Made by a program: the position numbers and the translations under genes. DNA of 64,000 nucleotides from contig NW_027526878.1 of NCBI RefSeq assembly GCF_052857255.1, positions 216,001 through 280,000 of the forward strand, given 5' to 3'. This DNA comes from Amblyomma americanum (lineage: Eukaryota; Arthropoda; Arachnida; Ixodida; Ixodidae). The notes below the pieces were generated by a model. That model was given only the letters and a program-made list of their open reading frames with translations. It searched no databases and was not told the origin of the DNA. Below are positions 38,707 through 64,000 of the stretch, piece by piece. Every line of letters starts with the position of its first letter. Within the stretch, counting starts at the first letter, position 1.

Positions 38707-39019
38707 TAATAATATTAATTGTTTTTTTGAGGCAAAGGAAATGGCGCAGTATCTGTCTCATATATCGTTGGACAGCTGAACCGCGCCGTAAGGGAAGGAA
38801 TAAAGGAGGGAGTGAAAGAAGAAATGAATAGGTGCCGTAGTGGAGGGCTCGGGAATAATTTCGACCACCTGGGGTTCTTTAACGTGCACTGACATCGCAC
38901 AGCACACGGGCGCCTTAGCGTTTTTCCTCCATGAAAACTTAGCCGCCGCGGTCGGGTTCGAACCCGGGAACTCCGGATCAGTAGTCGAGCGCCCTAACCA
39001 CTGAGCCACCGCGGCGGGC
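38707..39019 (-). mobile_element. Full-length tRNA-derived SINE, intergenic, unit 3
   Basis: Copy of the unit 1 SINE at 1164-1476. Its flanking 12-base repeats are at 38695-38706 and 39020-39031. Confidence 0.85.
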
Positions 39020-39532
39020 ATCTGCACTGAAGGAGTAGGTGATTTGTGGTCAACCGTCTTTGGTTGTCGTTGGTCTCGCAAGGTTAATGACACTCCCATA
39101 AAGAGAGATCAGCTCAGAATCTGGCGAAGGCAAAAAGAAGTGCGTAAAAAGTGTGCCTTATATTATTTAAAGGAAATTTGAGTTTTTAGAGATGAATACA
39201 TCGCGGAACGTCGCAAACCTCGTCTTCCTCATCTTCGGGTGAATCATGAGCTTGCCGTTAAAAAATATAAACACTGATCGAACTGTTCGTTTATGCGCTT
39301 GAATGTAAGTAAATAAATGTTATTTGACTCATTCATTCGTTCTGCTTACCTAAATGAAGCTTTAGAATTTGAATACGCTCGGAGTGCCTTGTGCTTGGCA
39401 GTAAATGGAACGAGGAAAACGCTACGGACGAGGATGATGAGCGCAGTGTAGGTCGTAACTTCTAATCTGTAGCATATTTCCTTCCCATGTGATGCCTAGC
39501 ATTTCCTCTGTATACTGAGAAAGAATTTGATT

Positions 39533-39534
<2 letters not shown>

Positions 39535-39579
<45 letters not shown>
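39535..39579. repeat. (AT)n microsatellite, unit 3, 45 bases
   Basis: Same tract, shorter again, with the duplicated TTGAT left flank shared with unit 2. Confidence 0.95.
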
Positions 39580-39580
<1 letters not shown>

Positions 39581-39961
39581 CAAGCGGCTCTTTTAGGGGG
39601 AGGGGCAGAAATTCTGTAACATATTCTATTGTTTCTGGTATACAGTCTGCGAGTTATACATGCTAAAAAATTTATATTTTGCGCTTTGCGGACCATCTGT
39701 ATACATGCACTGCACAGCATTTTTTTCTTTTTCAGCATCGCTGAATGTGGCACAAAGTTCGCGACGCTTACTCTATGGCCACGTTTTTTGATACTTGAAC
39801 TGCGCCAAATATAATTTTATGTGCTGTTCGCACGCCTGATTCTGATATTGTATGTAACGAGTGCGGAAAGTGTAGTATTTTTTTTCTGATCAGCCGTCTC
39901 CAGACTCATACATTCCAGAACCCAGTTTTGTGTAGTCTTTGTTATCCGTCCCAATAATCAA

Positions 39962-40208
39962 ATGTGTGCAAGCTATGTCACCACAACGCGGATCTCAACC
40001 ATATATATTGGAAATACCATTTTGCCCCCTGGAGGGAAAAAAATTCTATCGCTTGACCAATGGGAGGCTCTCCTATTCAGCACCGATCTGATGATTCAGA
40101 CAAAGGTCGTACAACTGGCCGAAGACGCCGCCACAAGCCAGGACATTCTGGCTGTCGTTTAGGCGAGGGGCCTAAAGCCTCTCAAACTGTTGGAAATAAA
40201 AGTTTTAC
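39962..40208 (+). mobile_element. 3' end of a second LINE type, unit 3
   Basis: Copy of the remnant at 20784-21030. Confidence 0.5.
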
Positions 40209-41918
40209 AATCCATATGCAGCCAAAATCGTGTGTTGCGGACTATACACTGCGTGCGGACTGTATACCAGATATTACGGTAAGGCGATAAAAATGAAACG
40301 AGTTCCACTCCAGTAGTGCAAGAGTTGTCACCGGATTTCGCGTTACACTGCCGCGACCTGGATGCTATTTGACCACGAAAATCCTCGCAGTCGCCGACAG
40401 AAACAGATGGCACAGATCCTTGACAGTAACCTCGACTCGCAGACAACAATCAGTCGTAATTACACCAGCGGTAGCCCCATCGAGAAGGCTTCCCAAATAT
40501 TCCGCCATGGGGGTACCAGCTGAGAAGCACTTACCATGACATGGGCTCTACACACCGGGAATCAAATCACGAACGCCACAGCTCGCGGTCATAAAACCAA
40601 GCGGTAGTCGACGAAGTGGGAACCTATTCTGTAATGCAAACCTACTACGGAGACATACTTGAGCCCCTCAGAGACATCAGGAAGCGCTTTCCTACCTGCC
40701 ATGCAAAACTTGGAAGGATCACTTAAGCTCCGCCCTAAGGGTATAACGCGGTAGCGCAATCGGTTAATTACCATATATGCAAACGGTCGTTCTCTACTTT
40801 GCATCCAAAAATACCTGGACATTCAATACCTGGGCAATCAAGAGCTTGCGATTTTTCACTCACGACACCGAAAACACGAACATCGGCACTGGATTTTCGG
40901 GTGAACGGGGCCTTTACCGCTATCACGTTAAGAGCTGGTGATGCTGACGCTAAACTGCTATAGAGACAAAGAGCTGTTTACCCCAGACCTTCGCCGGAAA
41001 TATCGCTCCCGCCTCCAACCATAGGGCTTTCAGATCACGAAAGCTTGCATGGCTTCCAAAGCACCTGCCCTCCGTTTCTGTGGACACCACGCTGAGGGAT
41101 TCTGAATCACTAGCGCAGAATTCAACACGGACAATGTTCGTTGAGTATTAAGGGTTGAGGGCTCCTCACAGTGGCGAATCGCCAAAGCCTTTGACGACGA
41201 TCCTTTCTGCGCTGCGTCCCAGGTTAGGGCTATGCCGCTCACAGAAGGACGAGATATGGGCCTTGTGGTTCGATCGCTACAGGTTCAGCAGCCCCGAGGA
41301 GCTCGACTATCGCTGAACAATGAATTGGTCAAGCAGCCTCAAATGCTACTTGATGTCCTGTCGGCGTCTTCTCAGCGTGTTTTAGCTGCCTCAAGTAGAA
41401 GAGTCTCTCAAGGAATGTGATTCAATCGTCCTAGTATTGACGAAGATCCCGTCACTGAAATTTTTGTTAAAAATCGTAAAAATATGAGACAAAAGATGGC
41501 TAGATAATACGCCAAAAAAACTCAGTCAAGTAACACTGAGAATAAGCTAAATGTATTCTCCGTAGCGATGTTCTAAAAACCGTCTCGTCTCGTATCAGTT
41601 TCGACAGCACAGAGAATTTGCCACATCATCAGACAGGAAGTATCCGAGACCAATAATAGCTCATCAAAACTTGTTTTTCTTAAGATCACCTTGCGTTCGC
41701 TCTAAAAGTGGTTCGATGAGAAGATTTTAACAGATTTTAGAGTTTCGTCAAAATGCCGAAAACGCCGGTCACACGGCTATTTACAGATGGGCGCACATTG
41801 CAATACAGTAAGGTTTAGCTGTTTTGCGTGACCATGCTTGTGACGCAGTCAGGGCCTACGACATACTAAAGTGCACAAGCACCTGGCTCAAAAACAAGGA
41901 TCCATGACAAACAGACAC

Positions 41919-41924
41919 TTTATT
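41919..41924 (-). terminator. Tubulin polyadenylation signal, unit 3
   Basis: AATAAA on the minus strand just after the tubulin stop codon, at the same distance as in the other units. Confidence 0.75.
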
Positions 41925-41957
41925 GTAAACCGAAAGAAAAAAAGCACTGCACACAAA

Positions 41958-55459
<13,502 letters not shown>

Positions 55460-55655
55460 GTTCGATGCCACTCCGAGACTAAGCTGTCAAGATGCCGACT
55501 GCCTGCCTGGGTCAAGGGCCCACGTATTTGTAGCCTTGCGCCGCATCAACGCTCACTTCTTCCTCAACTCTGTTCCTATGTGTACGCGTGTCGACTCAAT
55601 AGCGCATAAAGTAGTGCCGCAGCCTGTTCCTGCCATGGTAAATGCGTTTCAGAGG

Positions 55656-55664
55656 TTATATATA
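55656..55664 (-). promoter_or_regulatory. TATA-like box of tubulin gene, unit 3
   Basis: The TATATATAA motif is at the same distance from the ATG (55457-55459) as in units 1 and 2. It is unchanged, although the surrounding unit has diverged. Confidence 0.5.
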
Positions 55665-56110
55665 AGGCCTTCAGTTCACGTACACGGTGCCGTGTAAAGG
55701 ATATGCGCCGTACAACGCGAACTATTTTTCGTTTCGCAAAGCTTCCGGCACAACGGGGTTCTCTCAACAGGCTGCAGGGGCAAACTCGGCCTCTTCTACT
55801 TTCTTTTTTCGGTGCTCGAAATTGGTTTCGCTCGAAAGAACTAACGTGCATTCTGCAGCATATTTTTTTAACTTTTCTAACCTTTCGATTTGTGCGCGTG
55901 CGGTCGGTTCTAAAGTTTGAATGTTACCGACCGATTGGAAAACTATTTTATCATCATCATCAGCAGCAGCAGCCTGACTGTAGCCCCAAGAGGTTAGAGA
56001 CCTGAGTCCAGGGCCTTATTATCTGTTCCAATCGGGGTTGCCTGGTCGATCAGTCTGCGCTGGTCATCCTGGTTTGTGCTCTCGAAACAGTGGCTTCCCA
56101 TTGGGAGGAA

Positions 56111-56156
56111 GGGGTTGGGTGTGGGTATGGGAGGTTGGGTTGGGGGTTTGGGTGGG
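56111..56156 (+). other. G-rich tract, possible G-quadruplex, unit 3
   Basis: Identical copy of the G-rich tract, unchanged although neighbouring sequence in unit 3 differs from units 1 and 2. Confidence 0.65.
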
Positions 56157-56159
56157 TCA

Positions 56160-56318
56160 CTATTATCATCGTCGTCATCAGCCCGACTACGCTCACTGCA
56201 GGAGAAAGGCTTCTCCCATGGCTCTCCAATTATTCCTGTCCTTTGCCAGCTGCGCCCACCTTATGCCTGCAAACCTCTTAATCTCATCCGCCCACCTAAC
56301 CTTCTGCCAAACGTTGCC
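56160..56318 (-). mobile_element. 3' end of an RTE-like LINE, unit 3
   Basis: Copy of the LINE tail at 17797-17955; reads FAGIRW as in unit 1. Confidence 0.65.
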
Positions 56319-57025
56319 AGGTTCAGATTGGGTGGCTATGTGCCAATATATGCCTGGTGAACAGCAAGCTATTAACACAGACAATTTGCGCAGAAATTGT
56401 TCATCCGGGCAGTGATTTTACTAGGTACATGATCGATACTTTTGATGGATCATGGAATTCTTTAGTAAATGTGGATTCACAATACGGGCCTCTTGCCGTT
56501 CCTTGGTCCGGGTTGCGTTCTGCTTTCGGTGCGTTAGGTATGCACACTGCCCGCGGACAATTGTCTGATGTTGGTGAACGTAGCACGGCGACAGGCCGTG
56601 CGTATGCCTAATCCACTTACAGCCGCTTGCTCCGACCTCCAGCATCACAAGTGCTGATAACAGGGTTAGACACGCGCATCACATTTCACTGTGCGACGTT
56701 CACCAACATGGCAGCCAAGGATCCGGGGTCCGCCGTCAGAAAAAAGGATATCGGAATTTCTGCTGGAACCCCTGGTGCGCAGATAACCGGGGCCAATGTA
56801 CCCTGTCCAATCCCCCTACCGTGGGTACGTACCATTCAACCAGAGGCCAAAATCATCATCATTATCATCATCAACAACAACCGGGGCCAGGCCAGATACG
56901 AGCCAGGCGCGAACTTTACGAACTGAAAGTAGAACGTCACGCAAAGCCTGTTTCGCGACACAAAAATTGGTCTCAAGATTTTATTTTTTTTTAATTGTCG
57001 AGTTTAACGTCTCGAACCGACACAT

Positions 57026-57220
57026 AGGGTATGAGGAACACCGTAGTGGAGGGCTGCAGAATAATTTAGCCAAAATGGGGATCTTTAACATGCGCCACTT
57101 GTGGCTGCAGCGCACGGGTATTTTTGTATTACGCCTCCATCGAAATATGGCCGCCGCGGCAGGAATCGAACTGGCGACCTTGGTATCAGCAGACGACCGC
57201 CAAAGGCACTGCGGCGTCTC
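57026..57220 (-). mobile_element. tRNA-derived SINE, second subfamily, unit 4
   Basis: Copy of the degraded SINE at 306-500; it shares the unit 1 variant (AATGGGG) in the body. Confidence 0.6.
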
Positions 57221-57882
57221 CTATATGGGGTTCATTGTGTAAACAGACCTTAACATAACGTCAGAGGGGTAAAATTGGAGCCTTCCTCAATAGCCATGGA
57301 TATCCGCATACCTAGTGTACAAAATTAAGCGAAAAATGGTTGCATTTGCGCCTTCCGCGTGCTGTGCATCAAAACAGGTTTTAAAATAACTTCCTGTGAA
57401 TTAAACATCAGGCCCCAACAGCAATACAGACAATCCCTTACCAGCATTTGTAACGGTGGCAAGCTGAGTGCGATTTGGTATGGGCCTCCTTACGCTTGAA
57501 ATTGTTCATTAACTGTATTAAATATGCTGAGGATTTTTTTGTGAGAACATGACTGTGACCCCTATCTCGCGAAATTCAGTACATACAATTTAACAGCTTT
57601 TCAGAGTATGTTGCACAGCTTGCGCGTTGCTTCCCGCGTTAAGGCTTCCAAGATGCCCACAGCATCGAGCAGGCTTTTCCATTACGCTCGTCCAACCAGG
57701 ATCAGTTGTAACGATACTCACGCATTGTAAAAACGAAGTGAGTACACAAAAAGAGACGCGACTACAGTGAGGAGAGCAATGGATCTGTCGTAATGTCTTC
57801 CCTTCTGCCGTAACGTGGGCTTACGTTTTGCGCTGGTATATTTACAAATGCGACACCTACCCCAAACCCGATCTGCGCTGAA

Positions 57883-58195
57883 TAATAATAATAATTGGTT
57901 TTTTGGGGGAAAGGAAATGGCGCAGTATCTGTCTCATATATCGTTGGACAGCTGAACCGCGCTGTAAGGGAAGGAATAAAGGAGGGAGTGAAAGAAGAAA
58001 TGAATAGGTGCCGTAGTGGAGGGCTCCGGAATAATTTCGACCACCTGGGGTTCTTTAACGTGCACTGATATCGCACAGCACACGGGCGCCTTAGCGTTTT
58101 TCCTCCATGAAAACTTAGCCGCCGCGGTCGGGTTCGAACCCGGGAACTCCGGATCAGTAGTCGAGCGCCCTAACCACTGAGCCACCGCGGCGGGC
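57883..58195 (-). mobile_element. Full-length tRNA-derived SINE, intergenic, unit 4
   Basis: Copy of the unit 1 SINE at 1164-1476. Its flanking 12-base repeats are at 57871-57882 and 58196-58207. The tail sequence matches unit 1 rather than units 2 and 3. Confidence 0.85.
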
Positions 58196-58705
58196 ATCTG
58201 CACTGAAGGAGTAGGTGATTTGTGGTCAACCGTCTTTGGTTGTCGTTGGTCTCGCAAGGTTAATGACACTCCCATAAAGAGAGATCAGCTCAGAATCTGG
58301 CGAAGGCAAAAAGAAGCGCGTAAAAAGTGTGCCTTATAATATTTAAAGGAAATTTGGGTTTTTAGAGATGAACACATCGCGGAACGTCGCAAACCTCGTC
58401 TTCCTCATCTTCGGGTGAATCATGAGCTTGCCGTTAAAAAATATAAACACTGATCGGACTGTTCGTTTATGCGGTTGAATGTAAGTAAATAAATGTTATT
58501 TGACTCATTCATTCGTTGTGCTTACCTAAATGAAGCTTTAGAATTTGAATACGCTCGGAGTGCCTTGTGCTTGTCAGTAAATGGAACGAGGAAAACGCTA
58601 CGGACGAGGATGATGAGAGCAGTGTAGGTCGTAATTTTTAATCTGTAGCATATTTCCTTCCCATGTGATGCCTAGCATTTCCTCTGTATACTGAGAAAGA
58701 ATTTG

Positions 58706-58716
58706 ATATATATATA
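58706..58716. repeat. (AT)n microsatellite, unit 4, 11 bases
   Basis: Same locus reduced to 11 bases; the left flank is of unit 1 type, without the duplicated TTGAT. Confidence 0.95.
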
Positions 58717-59098
58717 GCAAGCGGCTCTTTTAGGGGGAGGGGCAGAAATTCTGTAACATATTCTATTGTTTCTGGTATACAGTCTGCGAGTTATACATGC
58801 TAAAAAATTTATATTTTGCGCTTTGCGGACCATCTGTATACATGCACTGCACAGCATTTTTTTCTTTTTCAGCATCGCTGAATGTGGCACAAAGTTCGCG
58901 ACGCTTACTCTATTGCCACGTTTTTTGATACTTGAACTGCGCCAAATATAATTTTATGTGCTGTTCGCACGCCTGATTCTGATATTGTATGTAACGAGTG
59001 CGGAAAGTGTAGTATTTTTTTTCTCATCAGCCGTCTCCGGACTCATACATTCCAGAACCCAGTTTTGTGTAGTCTTTGTTATCCGTCCCAATAATCAA

Positions 59099-59345
59099 AT
59101 GTGTGCAAGCTATGTCACCACAACGCGGATCTCAACCATATATATTGGAAATACCATTTTGCCCCCTGGAGGGAAAAAAAGTCTATCGCTTGACCAATGG
59201 GAGGCTCTCCTATTCAGCACCGATCTGATGATTCAGACAAAGGTCGTACAACTGGCCGAAGACGCCGCCACAAGCCAGGACATTCTGGCTGTCGTTTAGG
59301 CGAGGGGCCTAAAGCCTCTCAAACTGTTGGAAATAAAAGTTTTAC
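59099..59345 (+). mobile_element. 3' end of a second LINE type, unit 4
   Basis: Copy of the remnant at 20784-21030, with Ile changed to Ser before the LSLDQWE motif. The frame is open further upstream (from 58958) because of a nearby base change, but that upstream part shows no recognisable motif. Confidence 0.5.
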
Positions 59346-61052
59346 AATCCATATGCAGCCAAAATCGTGTGTTGCGGACTATACACTGCGTGCGGACTGT
59401 ATACCGGATATTACGGTAAGGCGATAAAAATGAAACGAGTTCCACTCCAGTAGTGCAAGAGTTGTCACCGGATTTCGCGTTACACTGCCGCGACCTGGAT
59501 GCTATTTGACCACGAAAATCCTCGCAGTCGCCGACGGAAACAGATGGCACAGATCCTTGACAGTAACCTCGACTCGCAGACAACAATCAGTCGTAATTAC
59601 ACCAGCGGTAGCCCCATCGAGAAGGCTTCCCAAATATTCCGCCATGGGGGTACCAGCTGAGAAGCACTTACCATGACATGGGCTCTACACACCGGGAATC
59701 AAATCACGAACGCCACAGCTCGCGGTCATAAAACCAAGCGGTAGTCGACGAAGTGGGAACCTATTCTGTAATGCAAACCTACTACGGAGACATACTTGAG
59801 CCCCTCAGAGACATCAGGAAGCGCTTTCCTACCTGCCATGCAAAACTTGGAAGGATCACTTAAGCTCCGCCCTAAGGGTATAACGCGGTAGCGCAATCGG
59901 TTAATTACCATATATGCAAACGGTCGTTCTCTACTTTGCATCCAAAAATACCTGGACATTCAATACCTGGGCAATCAAGAGCTTGCGATTTTTCACTCAC
60001 GACACCGAAAACACGAACATCGGCACTGGATTTTCGGGTGAACGGGGCCTTTACCGCTATCACGTTAAGAGCTGGTGATGCTGACGCTAAACTGCTATAG
60101 AGACAAAGAGCTGTTTACCCCAGACCTTCGCCGGAAATATCGCTCCCGCCTCCAACCATAGGGCTTTCAGATCACGAAAGCTCGCATGGCTTCCAAAGCA
60201 CCTGCCCTCCGTTTCTGTGGACACCGCGCTGAGGGATTCTTAATCATTAGCGCAGAATTCAACACGGACAATGTTCGATGAGTATTAAGGGTTGAGGGCT
60301 CCTCACAGTGGCGAATCGCCAAAGCCTTTGACGACGATCCTTTCTGCGCTGCGTCCCAGGTTAGGGCTATGCCGCTCACAGAAGGACGAGATATGGGCCT
60401 TGTGGTTCGATCGCTACAGGTTCAGCAGCCCCGAGGAGCTCGACTATCGCTGAACAATGAATTGGTCAAGCAGCCTCAAATGCTACTTGATGTCCTGTCG
60501 GCGTCTTCTCAGCGTGTTTTAGTTGCCTCAAGTAGAAGAGTCTCTCAAGGAATGTGATTCAATCGTCCTAGTATTGAAGATCCCGTCACTGAAATTTTTG
60601 TTAAAAATCGTAAAAATATGAGACAAAAGATGGCTAGATAATACGCCAAAAAAACTCAGTCAAGTAACACTGAGAATAAGCTAAATGTATTCTCCGTAGC
60701 GATGTTCTAAAAACCGTCTCGTCTCGTATCAGTTTCGACAGCACAGAGAATTTGCCACATCATCAGACAGGAAGTATCCGAGACCAATAATAGCTCATCA
60801 AAACTTGTTTTTCTTAAGATCACCTTGCGTTCGCTCTAAAAGTGGTTCGATGAGAAGATTTTAACAGATTTTAGAGTTTCGTCAAAATGCCGAAAACGCC
60901 GGTCACACGGCTATTTACAGATGTGCGCACATTGCAATACAGTAAGGTTTAGCTGTTTTGCGTGACCATGCTTGTGACGCAGTCAGGGCCTACGACATAC
61001 TAAAGTGCACAAGCACCTGGCTCAAAAACAAGGATCCATGACAAACAGACAC

Positions 61053-61058
61053 TTTATT
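61053..61058 (-). terminator. Tubulin polyadenylation signal, unit 4
   Basis: AATAAA on the minus strand just after the tubulin stop codon, at the same distance as in the other units. Confidence 0.75.
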
Positions 61059-61091
61059 GTAAACCGAAAGAAAAAAAGCACTGCACACAAA

Positions 61092-64000
<2,909 letters not shown>

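Larger units (their letters stand above)
39032..41918. other. Intergenic DNA downstream of tubulin, unit 3
   Basis: Same content as unit 2, with the 855 bp segment at 39619-40473. No gene recognised. Confidence 0.5.
58208..61052. other. Intergenic DNA downstream of tubulin, unit 4
   Basis: Same content as unit 2, with the 855 bp segment at 58756-59610. A short loss (GACGAAGAT to GAAGAT) near 60577 is private to this copy. No gene recognised. Confidence 0.5.

Overview
The window looks like nuclear DNA of a chelicerate, most likely a hard tick. The genes have introns, the only conserved protein-coding gene is a beta-tubulin with animal-type exon structure, and the background is full of tRNA-derived SINEs (A box, B box, conserved body, 3' tail) that resemble the Ruka-type SINEs described from ixodid ticks. 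LINE 3' ends and microsatellites are also present. The taxonomic call is inference; no search was run.

The whole window is one head-to-tail tandem array of a unit of about 19.2 kb. Unit 1 covers 1-18355 (shorter because of an 855 bp deletion), unit 2 covers 18356-37542, unit 3 covers 37543-56718, and unit 4 covers 56719-64000 and is cut by the window end. Each unit carries one beta-tubulin gene on the minus strand with seven coding exons. Three genes are complete (443 codons plus stop, all splice sites and frames intact) and the fourth shows exons 4-7 only. Each gene has a short 3' UTR with AATAAA about 34 bases after the stop, and a TATA-like motif about 200 bases upstream of the ATG.

Layout of a unit, in unit 1 coordinates: intergenic DNA with two SINEs and an (AT)n tract (1-3549); tubulin exons 7, 6, 5 and 4 (3589-6442); the 8.2 kb intron 3, which holds a broken plus-strand transposase-like gene (6682-7925) and several SINEs; exon 3 (14653-14763); exon 2 (16183-16291); exon 1 (17040-17096); the promoter region; a G-rich tract; and the 3' end of an RTE-like LINE (17797-17955).

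The sequence differences between units are informative. In the left part of the unit, units 2 and 3 match each other against unit 1 (and often against unit 4). In the right part, units 1 and 2 match each other against unit 3. The switch falls within about 27 bases inside intron 3, so the unit 2 gene appears to be a chimera made by unequal crossing-over or tandem duplication in intron 3. No bacterial operon, CRISPR array, rRNA or free-standing tRNA gene was seen.
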